Assembly (NCBI GenBank): GCA_016124195.1
Contig: WGOE01000008.1
Span: 104,682 to 146,880, forward strand
Length of the DNA stretch: 42,199 bases
Reading direction: 5' to 3'
DNA from: a bacterium
Lineage (GTDB): Bacteria > Pseudomonadota > Alphaproteobacteria > Rhodobacterales > Rhodobacteraceae
Shown: positions 26,099 through 34,802 of the stretch, piece by piece
Position numbering within the stretch: position 1 is the stretch's first letter
Layout: each line of letters begins with the position of its first letter
The notes under the pieces: model-generated
Told to the model about the DNA's origin: nothing
Database searches by the model: none
What the model saw: only the letters and a program-made list of their open reading frames with translations
Translations under genes and position numbers: made by a program

Positions 26099-27088
26099 TT
26101 ACTTGGAGGCGGCCTCGGCGTAGGAGGCGTTCACGAAGGCTTTGTAGTCGTCCTTGACCGCATCGATCCGGCCCGCGCCCTTGAGGAAATCGGCCGTGGC
26201 CTTGATCGTGGCCGGGGCACCGCCCAGCCAGGTCGCGGTGATCTGGGTCGACATCGGCAGGAAGGTGAACCCGCTGAGGATGTCCGGCACCTGGGCCGGG
26301 TCGGCACCTGTGGCCTTGGCAAGGGCCTTGGCCTCGGCGCTGTCGGCCGTCCAGGCCTTCGGGTCCTTCAGATACATGCCGTTGACCTTGTCCACAGCCT
26401 TGAGGAAGGTCACGATCTTGTCCTTGTTCGCTTCGCCGAACTTGGTGTTGACCACCCAGCCGTCAAAGGTGGGATAACCCCACTCGGCGGTCTGGTCGGC
26501 ACCCACGATCAGCTTGCCGGACTTCAGGATTTCGGATTGCACCGGCTGCCAGATCCAGGCCGCGTCGATCACGCCCTGATCCCACGAGGCCGCGATCTGG
26601 TCGGGCTTCATGCTCATGATCGTGACATCGCCTTCCGAGATGCCTTCGTGCTTGAGGGCCCCCATCAGCGAGAAATGCGCCGTCGATCCGACCGGCACCG
26701 CGATGCGCTTGCCCTTGAGGTCGGACACCTTCTCGATGCCCGACCCGTTGTGGGCGATCAGGGACTCGGCCTTGCCGATCACGTCCGAAAAAGCAATCAA
26801 CTGCAGGTCAACCCCCTGGCTGGCCGCGATCGCCAGAGGCGAGGAGCCCAGTTCAGACAGCACCACGTCGCCCGAGGCCATGGCCGCGATGACATCGGTG
26901 CCGGAATCGAACTTGCGCCATTCGATGTCCCAGCCGGTGGCCTTTTCCAGGTCTTTGGTGGTCGACAAAAGCTGCATCGGGGTCGGGTTGCCGAAATGGC
27001 CGATGATGATCTTTTCGGCATTGGCAGCACCCGCGAACAGGGCAGAGGCCGCCAGGCCGATGACGAGACGCTTGAGATTGAGTTTCAT
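26099..27088 (-). CDS. tauA: TauA-like sulfonate-binding periplasmic protein
   Basis: A 329-residue binding protein with signal peptide MKLNLKRLVIGLAASALFAG and cleavage near ANA-EK. The mature start IIIGHFGNPTPMQLL and the segments ELGSSPLAIAASQGVDLQLI and WQPVQSEI match TauA of taurine importers. It lies between the racemase and the ATPase genes. The operon's enzymes act on cysteate-type sulfonates, so the ligand may be cysteate, cysteinolate or a relative instead of taurine. No taurine dioxygenase or taurine dehydrogenase is nearby. Confidence 0.9.
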   Translation of the reverse strand: MKLNLKRLVIGLAASALFAGAANAEKIIIGHFGNPTPMQLLSTTKDLEKATGWDIEWRKFDSGTDVIAAMASGDVVLSELGSSPLAIAASQGVDLQLIAFSDVIGKAESLIAHNGSGIEKVSDLKGKRIAVPVGSTAHFSLMGALKHEGISEGDVTIMSMKPDQIAASWDQGVIDAAWIWQPVQSEILKSGKLIVGADQTAEWGYPTFDGWVVNTKFGEANKDKIVTFLKAVDKVNGMYLKDPKAWTADSAEAKALAKATGADPAQVPDILSGFTFLPMSTQITATWLGGAPATIKATADFLKGAGRIDAVKDDYKAFVNASYAEAASK

Positions 27089-27126
27089 GGGTCGGTCGCT
27101 CCTTGTTGTGTCATGTCTTCTTGTTG

Positions 27127-27843
27127 TTATTTTTCCGCCAGTTCTGGTCTGGCGTTTTCGTCCAAGGCAAATGCCTTGATAGCGTCTACGAGCCGATCGA
27201 GCGTGTCAAAGGCTACGGCCTCTTTTGCCACGGAATCTGCGATCAGGGAAAATTCTGTACAGGAAATCATCTGGACACTCGCGCCACGCGCGAAAAGATC
27301 ATCTGATGCCTGCCGCAGCGCCTGCCGTGCGCCGGGTTGCGCGCCCTCGGCCTTGATCTGCCGGATCGCGGCCAGCATCGCGGGCTCGTCGGCGGCATAA
27401 AGCCCGGTCAGCCCGTGCCGCGCCAGGGCCGCATCGAACAGGCCGACCTTGCGGATGGCGGGCGAGCCGATGATTCCGATCACCCGGTTCGGCCCGGCCA
27501 ACCGCGCCGCATGGGCAACCGAAAGCTCGACCATGTCAAGAAATGGCACCGCCACCGCAGCACGAATCGCGGGGGCGTAATGATGGGCGGTGTTGCAGGG
27601 CATCGCCAGCGCCTCGGCCCCGGCGCCGACCAGACGGCGTGCCATCGCAGCCAGCACGGGGCCCGGGTCTTCGCCTGTACCCTCGATCAGATGGCGAATG
27701 CGCGAGGGCACCTGCGGGTTCTGATCGACGATCAGCGGAATATGGTCGGCGTCATCGCGGGCCGGCACGGCATCCAGCACCTTTTGCAGGATCAGAATAG
27801 TGGCCTGCGGCCCCATGCCGCCCAGAATTCCGACCCGCCGCAT
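27127..27843 (-). CDS. Aspartate/glutamate-racemase-family protein, possible cysteate racemase
   Basis: A 238-residue PLP-independent racemase. Both catalytic cysteines are present: C83 in AMPCNTAHHY and C195 in MISCTEFSL. The N-terminus RRVGILGGMGPQAT is typical. The ATG at 27843 is chosen over an adjoining GTG, with GGGAGGGG seven bases ahead. Its place between cuyA and the sulfonate importer suggests that the substrate is cysteate, the sulfonate analogue of aspartate. It would convert the D form into the L form used by CuyA. That role is inference; an aspartate racemase role would not explain the context. Confidence 0.85.
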   Translation of the reverse strand: MRRVGILGGMGPQATILILQKVLDAVPARDDADHIPLIVDQNPQVPSRIRHLIEGTGEDPGPVLAAMARRLVGAGAEALAMPCNTAHHYAPAIRAAVAVPFLDMVELSVAHAARLAGPNRVIGIIGSPAIRKVGLFDAALARHGLTGLYAADEPAMLAAIRQIKAEGAQPGARQALRQASDDLFARGASVQMISCTEFSLIADSVAKEAVAFDTLDRLVDAIKAFALDENARPELAEK

Positions 27844-27924
27844 CACGCGACCCCTCCCGATCCGGTGACAGGCACCTCGGGCATTCTGGTCCAGCGATGT
27901 GGGCTGCGCCGTGCGTCCATCTGA

Positions 27925-28947
27925 TTATTGGGCGGCCACGGGGGCTGCGTCACCCGTCAGGACATGGTCATAGCCGAACAGCGCCGCCGAACCGCCAGTG
28001 TGCAGGAAGACCACGCGCTCTCCCTTCTTGAAGCGACCCTTGCGGCAATAGTCGATCAGGCCGGCCGCGCCCTTGCCGGAGTAGACCGGGTCAAGCAGGA
28101 TGCCTTCCAGTTCGGCGAACATGCGGATTGCTTCAATCGTGTCGGCGCGGGGGATGCCATAGCCCGGCCCGACATAGCTCGAATCGGCCACGACATCGCC
28201 ACGCGCAACCACATCCGGGCAGCCCAGCTTTGCCGCGGTCAGTTGCGCCAGCTTGAAGACGTTTTCCTCTTGCTTTTCCTTGGGGGCCCGGACGCCGATT
28301 CCCAACAGCGGGATGCCCGCGTTGATCGCCTTCAACCCGGTGATCAGGCCGGCCTGCGTGCCCGCGCTGCCGGTGGCCGTGACCAGATGGTCGATGACCA
28401 AAGCCCGGTCATTGGCCTGCGACACCAGTTCAAAGGCGCAGTTCACATAACCCAGCGCACCAGTGGCATTCGACCCGCCGCCCGGAATGACATAGACCTT
28501 GCGCCCCTCGCTGCGCAGCTTTTCGGCAACCGTCTCCATTTCGGCCTGCATGTCCATGCCGCCTGCACGTTTGGAGGTGCTGGCGCCATGCAGATGATCC
28601 AGCAAGACATTGCCGTTGTTGTTGTAATTGGAGTCGTTCGACCCGGTGCGATCTTCCAGCAGCAAGTGGCAAGCCATGCCAAGCTTGGCCGCAAAGGCCG
28701 CCGTCTGGCGCGCATGGTTGGACTGGGTGGCGCCCTGCGTCATCACCGTGTCGGCGCCCATGGCCTGCGCTTCGGCCATCAGGAATTCCAGCTTGCGCGT
28801 CTTGTTTCCGCCGGTCGAAAGCCCGGTGCAATCGTCCCGCTTGATCCAGATTTCCGGCCCGCCCAATTCTTTCGACAGCCGGTCCAGCTTTTCCAGAGGT
28901 GTGGGCAGATGGGCGAGAAAGACACGAGGAAAACGAGCGAGGTGCAT
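27925..28947 (-). CDS. cuyA: L-cysteate sulfo-lyase CuyA
   Basis: A 340-residue PLP enzyme of the ACC deaminase/D-cysteine desulfhydrase family. CuyA splits L-cysteate into pyruvate, ammonium and sulfite. The PLP lysine is K49 in [14 protein letters not shown], and the substrate-binding Ser-Asn-His is at 76-78 in [11 protein letters not shown]. The start [21 protein letters not shown] is as I recall it for CuyA of roseobacters. D-cysteine desulfhydrase is the main alternative, but the TauABC-type importer, the HpsN-like enzyme and the divergent LysR gene favour CuyA. It is the first gene of the operon, so its promoter is in the 109-base gap shared with the LysR gene. Confidence 0.85.
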   Translation of the reverse strand: MHLARFPRVFLAHLPTPLEKLDRLSKELGGPEIWIKRDDCTGLSTGGNKTRKLEFLMAEAQAMGADTVMTQGATQSNHARQTAAFAAKLGMACHLLLEDRTGSNDSNYNNNGNVLLDHLHGASTSKRAGGMDMQAEMETVAEKLRSEGRKVYVIPGGGSNATGALGYVNCAFELVSQANDRALVIDHLVTATGSAGTQAGLITGLKAINAGIPLLGIGVRAPKEKQEENVFKLAQLTAAKLGCPDVVARGDVVADSSYVGPGYGIPRADTIEAIRMFAELEGILLDPVYSGKGAAGLIDYCRKGRFKKGERVVFLHTGGSAALFGYDHVLTGDAAPVAAQ

Positions 28948-28990
28948 GGGGTATCCTTGTCAAGACTTGCGCCTCACAACTATCAGCGCG

Positions 28991-29046
28991 GCATAACACG
29001 ATTGCAAATGCGAAATATCTCACTTAACTTGCAAATCTTGCAACTC
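28991..29046. promoter_or_regulatory. Divergent control region between cuyA and the LysR gene
   Basis: The gap 28948-29056 is AT-rich for this genome. It holds TTGCAAAT at 29002-29009 and 29029-29036, and TTGCAAC at 29038-29044. The first two are 27 bases apart. Since TTGCAA is itself palindromic, these are candidate LysR half-sites, as LysR proteins commonly bind the gap to their divergent target. The assignment is inference. Confidence 0.5.
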
Positions 29047-29056
29047 AGAGGGTCCC

Positions 29057-30004
29057 ATGCGGCTGGAGTGGCTTGAAGACATCCTTGCGGTGGCCCAAAC
29101 CGGTTCCTTCAGCGAAGCCGCCGAACGGCGCAACCTGACCCAGTCCGCCTTTTCGCGCCGCATTCAGCACATCGAGGATCAGGTCGGCGCACCCCTGTTC
29201 GACCGCACCCGCAAGCCGGTGCAGCTGCTCAAGCACACTCAGGCGCAAAGCGAACAGATAGCGCTGCTGGCCCGGCTGTTGCGCCAGCTTGGTGCCGATC
29301 TGCGCCGGGGCGACCGGATGTCCGAGAACACGCTGGTCATCTCGAGCCAGCACTCGCTGACCACCAGCCTGACGCCCTCGATCATCAAGGACATCAACCG
29401 TCACCACAGCGACATCTTCATCCGGCTGCGGTCGGCCAATCTGGCGGATTGCTTTGCCCAGCTTCTGTCGCGGCAAGCCGATATCCTCATCGTCTACCGC
29501 CTGCCCGAGACCGAACATCCGATCCTCGGGGCCTATATCGAAAGCAACACGATCGGGCTGGAACGCCTTGTCCCGGTCATTGCGCCCGCCGCCGTGGCCG
29601 GGCTGCAGGCCAGCCGGGATCGGGGCGAGATGCCCTATGTCGCCTACCCGGCCGATGTGTTTCTGGGCCAGGTGCTGGAACGCAAGATCCTGCCCCGACT
29701 GCGCAGCACGATCGAGGCCGCGCCCCGCGCCGAAACCGCGCTGACGCTGGCCTCGATCGAGATGGCCACGATGGGCATAGGGGTGGCCTGGGTGCCGGAA
29801 TCGCTCGCCCGCGACCGCATCGCGGCGGGAAATCTGACCGATCTGTCGGACGACCTGCCCAGTTGCGCGCTTGAGGTGACGGCGGTCCGGCTGATCGGCA
29901 AACCCGGCCGGGCCGAAGTCGCCGTGTGGGAGAGGTTGCGGCATTACCAGCATCCCGGCACCCCACGGCCGGACGTGCCCGCACCTGACCCTGCCAAGCG
30001 GTGA
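29057..30004 (+). CDS. LysR-family regulator of the sulfonate operon
   Basis: A 315-residue regulator. The N-terminal helix-turn-helix reads MRLEWLEDILAVAQTGSFSE, then AAERRNLTQSAFSRRIQHIE, followed by GAPLFDRTRKPV. The effector domain begins near residue 90 (TLVISSQHSLTTSLTPSIIK). It is transcribed away from cuyA with a 109-base gap, the usual arrangement for a LysR activator and its target operon. The co-inducer is probably the sulfonate or a pathway intermediate. It ends 57 bases before the stop of nsrR, with a shared hairpin between them. Confidence 0.93.
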   Translation: MRLEWLEDILAVAQTGSFSEAAERRNLTQSAFSRRIQHIEDQVGAPLFDRTRKPVQLLKHTQAQSEQIALLARLLRQLGADLRRGDRMSENTLVISSQHSLTTSLTPSIIKDINRHHSDIFIRLRSANLADCFAQLLSRQADILIVYRLPETEHPILGAYIESNTIGLERLVPVIAPAAVAGLQASRDRGEMPYVAYPADVFLGQVLERKILPRLRSTIEAAPRAETALTLASIEMATMGIGVAWVPESLARDRIAAGNLTDLSDDLPSCALEVTAVRLIGKPGRAEVAVWERLRHYQHPGTPRPDVPAPDPAKR

Positions 30005-30011
30005 TTTGCGG

Positions 30012-30044
30012 GCGGGGCCGGGGACTATGACCTGCCGGCCCCGC
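30012..30044. terminator. Bidirectional terminator hairpin between lysR and nsrR
   Basis: A perfect 10-bp stem GCGGGGCCGG/CCGGCCCCGC with a 13-base loop sits between the stop codons of two convergent genes. There is no T run on either side, so it would act as a stem barrier or need Rho. Confidence 0.6.
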
Positions 30045-30060
30045 GCGCTGGCCTGGGCCC

Positions 30061-30504
30061 TCAGGGCTCGGACCGGGGCGCAGGTGGCGCAAAGCTGAAG
30101 GCGGAAGCTGGAAGCGCCATGTCTGCCAAGGTCATCTGATCGAAGGCCCCCAGAAAGGCCGAAACCGCCTTGCGCCCAACGGCAGGCAGGCGGCAAGGCC
30201 CGACGATGGGGCAGGCCTTGCCGTCCTGAAAACATTCGAACACGCCGAAATCGGTTTCGGTGACGCGCAGCACGGCGCCCAGATTGATCTCGTCCGGCCG
30301 CTTGGCCAGATGATAGCCGCCCGTCCGCCCCTTGATGCCACGCAGAAAACCGGCGCGGGTCAGTTTCAGCACGACCTTTTTCAGATGCCCCTGCGATATT
30401 CCGAAAATCTTGGCGGTTTCGTCGATGGTCAGCCGATCCTGACCCCGCGCGGCGGCAATCATCAGAACGCGCAGGGCATAGTCGCTGAACTTGGTCAGGT
30501 GCAT
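30061..30504 (-). CDS. nsrR: Rrf2-family NO-sensing regulator NsrR
   Basis: A 147-residue Rrf2 protein. It begins MHLTKFSDYALRVLMIAAAR and carries a winged helix (IDETAKIFGISQGHLKKVVL, then GIKGRTGGYHLAK). Three cysteines that bind the iron-sulfur cluster stand at C91, C98 and C104 (CFQDGKACPIVGPC), close to the spacing in known NsrR proteins. NO destroys the cluster and relieves repression. It is divergent from nosR, so it probably reports NO to the nitrous oxide reduction genes or to NO detoxification. The frame is also open upstream, but the ATG at 30504 gives the family's normal N-terminus. Other Rrf2 members are possible; the Cys pattern favours NsrR. Confidence 0.87.
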   Translation of the reverse strand: MHLTKFSDYALRVLMIAAARGQDRLTIDETAKIFGISQGHLKKVVLKLTRAGFLRGIKGRTGGYHLAKRPDEINLGAVLRVTETDFGVFECFQDGKACPIVGPCRLPAVGRKAVSAFLGAFDQMTLADMALPASAFSFAPPAPRSEP

Positions 30505-30565
30505 GGGGCAAGACTCTCTCTTCGGGACCTTTGTCATATTCTGCATCAGGAATGTTTGATTGGAA

Positions 30566-30579
30566 ATGACCCAAATCAA
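30566..30579 (+). promoter_or_regulatory. FNR/NNR-like box near nsrR
   Basis: ATGACCCAAATCAA differs from the consensus TTGAC/T-N4-ATCAA in one half-site base and is 12 of 14 identical to the box at 30628-30641. It lies 62 bases from the ATG of nsrR and may serve nsrR on the minus strand or act as a second site for nosR. Confidence 0.55.
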
Positions 30580-30627
30580 GCGCAATTGCCATGCGTGTGT
30601 TCCTGGGGTCGAAAAAGGATAGACCGT

Positions 30628-30641
30628 TTGACCTAAATCAA
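30628..30641 (+). promoter_or_regulatory. FNR/NNR-like box upstream of nosR
   Basis: TTGACCTAAATCAA matches TTGAC/T-N4-ATCAA, the target of FNR-family activators (FnrP, NnrR/NNR) that switch on denitrification genes under low oxygen or NO. It is 34 bases from the proposed nosR start. The position is close, so the transcript would have a very short leader, or the nosR start lies downstream at 30688. Confidence 0.75.
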
Positions 30642-30675
30642 GGGGCACGGCAATTTGATCGGGCATAGCTGGCCC

Positions 30676-32880
30676 ATGACACATTCTATGCGCTCCTTCC
30701 TGATCCGCCTGGTGCTTGGCCTTGTCGCCGCACTGGTTCTGTCCTTGCCCGGCCGGGCTGACACTGTCCTGTCGAAATTCCTGCCGACGATCCAGGCGCC
30801 CGACCTTGTGGCCGGGGCCGAAGGCTTCGGGCCGATCCGACAGGATCTGGCGGTGGCGCCGGTGCTCAAGGGCGGCCAGACGATCGGCTGGGTCTTCGTG
30901 ACCTCGGATTTCGTGGGCACCACGGGATATTCGGGCAAGCCGATCCACACGATGGTCGCCGTGGGGCTGGACGGCAAGATCATCGGCGTCAAGCTGGTCA
31001 AACACTCCGAACCCATTGTTCTGGTGGGCATTCCCGATGCCAAGATCAAGGCGCTTGCGGCCAGCTATGTCGGGCTGGATCTGGTCGCGATGGCCAAGTC
31101 GGGTGGCAAGCACGATCTGAACATCATCTCGGGTGCCACGGTGACGGTCATGGTGGTGGACGATTCCATCCTGCGCTCCGGCCTCAAGGTGGCACGGGCG
31201 CTGGGTCTGGGCGGGCTTGCGCCGGAAGTGGCCGCCGGCCCCACGGTCGAGATCGACCCCGCGGCCAAGGCCCCCGCCGACTGGACCGCGATGGAGGGCG
31301 ACGGCACCCTGCGCCGCCTGTCCCTTGATGTGGGCCAGGTGAATGAGGCCTTCGCCGCCCTGAACGACCCGCGCGCCACGGCCAAGCCCCTGACCGACCC
31401 GCCGGACAGCACCTTCGTCGAGATGCAGGTGGCGCTGGTTTCGGTGCCGGCCATCGGTCAGGCCCTGTTGAGCGCCGCGGATCAGGCCAACCTGCAGGCC
31501 TGGCTGCAGCCGGGCGATCAGGCCCTGATGATCGTGGGCAAGGGCATCTATTCCTTCAAGGGCTCGGGCTATGTGCGCGGCGGCATCTTCGACCGGATCG
31601 TGCTGGTGCAGGATGACGTGTCGGTCCGCTTCCATGACCGCGACCACAAGCGGCTGGGCGCGATCAGCGCCAAGGGCGCCCCCGATTTCTCCGAGACCGA
31701 TCTGTTCCGCATCCCGGCCGCCAGCGGGTTCGACCCGCTCAAGCCGTTCCGCATCCAGCTTCTGGTGCAACGGCAGGTCGCGGCGATCGAGAAGGACTTC
31801 ATCACGTTCGATCTGGGCTACCAACTGCCGCCGCGCTATCTGCGCAAGATCGCAGCCCCCGTGGTGGCCGCAGCCCCGGTGCCGGATGAGACAACCGCCC
31901 AATCGGCGCTGTGGCAAAAGATCTGGATCGGCAAGAAGGTCGAGATCGCCGTCCTTGTCACCATGCTGGCCGTGCTGACGCTGGTCTTCTTCTTCCAGAG
32001 CCTCGCCACCCGCAATGCGCGCCTGTTCTACTGGTTCCGCATCGGCTTCTTGACCGTCACGCTGGTGTTCCTGGGCTGGTATGCCGATGCGCAACTGTCG
32101 GTCGTCAACCTTATGGCGCTGTTCGGCGCGCTGGTGAACGGCTTCAGCTGGCAGGCCTTTCTGTTGGACCCGCTGACCTTCATCCTGTGGTTCTCGGTCG
32201 CGGCGGCGCTGTTGTTCTGGGGCCGGGGCGCTTATTGCGGCTGGCTCTGCCCCTTCGGCGCCCTGCAAGAGCTGACCAACCAGATTGCCCGCGCCTTGCA
32301 CATCCCGCAGTGGACATTGCCCTGGGGGCTGCACGAACGGCTCTGGCCCTTGAAATACATGATCTTCCTTGGCCTTTTCGGCGTGTCGCTGATGTCGATC
32401 GACCAGGCCGAACACTATGCCGAGATCGAGCCCTTCAAGACCGCGATCGTCCTGAAATTCGTGCGCGCCTGGCCCTTCGTGGCCTATGTGGCGGCGCTTT
32501 TGATGGCGGGCCTGTTCGTGGAGCGTTTCTACTGCCGCTATCTCTGCCCGCTGGGCGCGGCGCTGGCGATCCCGGCGCGCCTGCGGATGTTCGACTGGCT
32601 CAAGCGCTATCACGAATGCGGCCAGCCCTGCCAGACCTGCGCCAATGAATGCCCGGTTCAAGCCATCCATCCCACGGGCGAGATCAACCCGAACGAATGC
32701 GTGAACTGCCTGAATTGTCAGGTGCTTTACCAAAGCAAGACCAAGTGCCCCGTCGTCATTCGCCAGATCAAGCGGCGCGGCGCGGTCGGCCATGTCGAGG
32801 CGCCTCTGCGGATGCCCCAGCTTCGGGATCCGGGCGACCTCATCAACCATCCCAATGTGAAAGGACCGAAAAATGTCTGA
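30676..32880 (+). CDS. nosR: NosR, membrane flavo-iron-sulfur protein for nitrous oxide reduction
   Basis: A 734-residue protein needed for expression and electron supply of NosZ. A signal/TM segment ([20 protein letters not shown]) leads into a periplasmic FMN-binding domain (about 70-180, including [16 protein letters not shown]). Further TM helices start near residue 430 ([19 protein letters not shown]). Two C-x-x-x-C-P motifs ([10 protein letters not shown] about 519, [10 protein letters not shown] about 620) and a polyferredoxin tail ([18 protein letters not shown]) follow. The ATG at 30676 is chosen; 30688 is possible. Its last 8 bases overlap nosZ. Length and architecture are complete. 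Confidence 0.96.
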   Translation: MTHSMRSFLIRLVLGLVAALVLSLPGRADTVLSKFLPTIQAPDLVAGAEGFGPIRQDLAVAPVLKGGQTIGWVFVTSDFVGTTGYSGKPIHTMVAVGLDGKIIGVKLVKHSEPIVLVGIPDAKIKALAASYVGLDLVAMAKSGGKHDLNIISGATVTVMVVDDSILRSGLKVARALGLGGLAPEVAAGPTVEIDPAAKAPADWTAMEGDGTLRRLSLDVGQVNEAFAALNDPRATAKPLTDPPDSTFVEMQVALVSVPAIGQALLSAADQANLQAWLQPGDQALMIVGKGIYSFKGSGYVRGGIFDRIVLVQDDVSVRFHDRDHKRLGAISAKGAPDFSETDLFRIPAASGFDPLKPFRIQLLVQRQVAAIEKDFITFDLGYQLPPRYLRKIAAPVVAAAPVPDETTAQSALWQKIWIGKKVEIAVLVTMLAVLTLVFFFQSLATRNARLFYWFRIGFLTVTLVFLGWYADAQLSVVNLMALFGALVNGFSWQAFLLDPLTFILWFSVAAALLFWGRGAYCGWLCPFGALQELTNQIARALHIPQWTLPWGLHERLWPLKYMIFLGLFGVSLMSIDQAEHYAEIEPFKTAIVLKFVRAWPFVAYVAALLMAGLFVERFYCRYLCPLGAALAIPARLRMFDWLKRYHECGQPCQTCANECPVQAIHPTGEINPNECVNCLNCQVLYQSKTKCPVVIRQIKRRGAVGHVEAPLRMPQLRDPGDLINHPNVKGPKNV

Positions 32881-34801
32881 TACTCGAAAGCCCGGATTGA
32901 GCCGGCGGGGACTTTTTGGCGCAACGGCCGGCGGGGCAGCCCTGCTGGGTGGCCTGGGCGGCTCGCGTCTGGCGCTGCTGGCGGGGGCGGCCGGCGTGAC
33001 CGCCGCCACCGCGGCCGACGCCGCAGCCACGGGGGCCGAAGTGCCGCCGGGCCAGCTGGACGATTACTATGGCTTCTGGTCCTCGGGCCAGACGGGCGAA
33101 CTGCGCATCTTCGGCGTGCCATCTATGCGCGAGATGATGCGCGTGCCGGTTTTCAACCGCTGCTCGGCCACCGGCTGGGGGCTGACCAACGAGTCGCTGA
33201 AAATCCTGACCCAGGACCAGACGCCCGAGAACAAGGCCTTCCTGGCCAAGCGCGGGCTCAAGGCCTTCCAGAACGGCGACCTGCACCACCCGCACATGTC
33301 CTTCACCGATGGCACCTATGACGGGCGCTATCTGTTCATGAACGACAAGGCCAACACCCGCGTCGCCCGCATCCGCTGCGACATCATGAAGCCGGACAAG
33401 ATCATCGACATCCCGAACGCCCATGACATCCACGGCCTGCGTCCGCAGAAATACCCGCGCACCGGCTATGTATTCTGCAACGGTGAACACGAGGCGCCGC
33501 TCGTCAACGACGGCAAGATCCTCGACGATCCCAAGCAATATGTGACGATCTTCACCGCGGTCGATGGCGACACGATGAAGGTGGCCTGGCAGGTCATCGT
33601 CGACGGCAACCTCGACAACGTCGATGCCGATTACCAGGGCAAATACGCGATCTCGTCCTGCTACAACTCGGAAATGGGCATGAACATCCCCGAGATGACG
33701 GCAAGCGAGACCGACTGGGCCGTGGTCTTCAACATCAAGCGCATCGAAGAGGGCGTGAAGGCCGGCGACTACAAGGAGATGAACGGGGTTCCGGTGCTGG
33801 ATGGCCGGCACGGGTCGAAATACACCCGCTATATTCCGGTCCCGAACAGCCCGCATGGCGTGAACACGGCGCCGGACGGAAAGTACGTGGTCGTCAACGG
33901 CAAGCTGTCACCGACCTGCACCGTGCTTGACCTGTCCAAGATCGACGAGATGTTCGAGAAGGACCTTGATCCGCGCTACGCCGTCGTGGCCGAGCCGGAA
34001 CTGGGCCTCGGCCCGCTGCATACGGCCTTTGACGGGAAGGGCAACGCCTTCACCACGCTGTTCCTCGACAGCCAGGTCGTCAAATGGGACATCGACAAGG
34101 CGATCCGCGCCTTTGCCGGCGAAAAGGTCGATCCGATCATCGCCAAGATCGACGTGGAATATCAGCCGGGCCACAACCACACCTCGATGGGCGAAACCAA
34201 GGAGGCCGATGGCAAGTGGCTGATCTCGCTCAACAAGTTCTCGAAAGACCGTTTCATCAACGTAGGCCCCCTCAAGCCCGAGAACGACCAGCTGATCGCC
34301 ATCTCGGACGGCAAGTTCGAAATCGTCCACGACGGCCCGACCTTCGCAGAACCGCATGACTGCATCATGGTGCGGCGCGACATCGTCAACCCGCTCAGCG
34401 TCTACAAGCGCGACGACCCGATGTGGGAAGACGCCCGCAAGATGGCCGAAGCCGATGGCGTCAAGCTGGAAGACGGTGCCGATCAGCCGATCCGCGATGG
34501 CAACAAGGTGCGGGTCTACATGTGGTCCTCGGCGCCGACCTTCAGCCTGGAAAAGTTCACGGTGAAAGAGGGCGACGAGGTGACGGTCACCATCACCAAT
34601 GTCGATGACGTTGATGACCTGACGCATGGCTTCACCATCTCGAACTACGGTGTGGCGATGGAGATCGGGCCGCAGGCCACCGCCTCGGTCACCTTCACCG
34701 CCGACCGGCCGGGCGTGCACTGGTTCTACTGCCAGTGGTTCTGCCACGCGCTGCACATGGAAATGCGCGGCCGCATGTTCGTCGAACCGAAGGCGATCTG
34801 A
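32873..34801 (+). CDS. nosZ: Nitrous oxide reductase NosZ (clade I, Tat-exported)
   Basis: A 642-residue periplasmic multicopper enzyme that reduces N2O to N2. The twin-arginine signal is [13 protein letters not shown] (R11, R12) and cleavage comes near residue 50. CuZ histidines lie in the propeller (DLHHPHMSF near 136, [39 protein letters not shown]). The C-terminal cupredoxin carries CuA with [20 protein letters not shown] (about 616-635), preceded by the ligand His in LTHGFTI. The Tat signal and the nosR-Z-D-F-Y-L-X order place it in clade I, typical of denitrifying alpha-, beta- and gammaproteobacteria. All visible copper ligands are intact. Confidence 0.98.
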   Translation: MSDTRKPGLSRRGLFGATAGGAALLGGLGGSRLALLAGAAGVTAATAADAAATGAEVPPGQLDDYYGFWSSGQTGELRIFGVPSMREMMRVPVFNRCSATGWGLTNESLKILTQDQTPENKAFLAKRGLKAFQNGDLHHPHMSFTDGTYDGRYLFMNDKANTRVARIRCDIMKPDKIIDIPNAHDIHGLRPQKYPRTGYVFCNGEHEAPLVNDGKILDDPKQYVTIFTAVDGDTMKVAWQVIVDGNLDNVDADYQGKYAISSCYNSEMGMNIPEMTASETDWAVVFNIKRIEEGVKAGDYKEMNGVPVLDGRHGSKYTRYIPVPNSPHGVNTAPDGKYVVVNGKLSPTCTVLDLSKIDEMFEKDLDPRYAVVAEPELGLGPLHTAFDGKGNAFTTLFLDSQVVKWDIDKAIRAFAGEKVDPIIAKIDVEYQPGHNHTSMGETKEADGKWLISLNKFSKDRFINVGPLKPENDQLIAISDGKFEIVHDGPTFAEPHDCIMVRRDIVNPLSVYKRDDPMWEDARKMAEADGVKLEDGADQPIRDGNKVRVYMWSSAPTFSLEKFTVKEGDEVTVTITNVDDVDDLTHGFTISNYGVAMEIGPQATASVTFTADRPGVHWFYCQWFCHALHMEMRGRMFVEPKAI

Positions 34802-34802
34802 G

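Noticed and set aside
30061-33030. A 989-codon open frame antisense to nosR and nosZ
   Set aside because: Only its last 147 codons (NsrR) are real. The rest mirrors the third-position GC bias of nosR and has no motif; long antisense frames are common in this genome (also at 8030-10381, 12244-14499 and 22045-24459).
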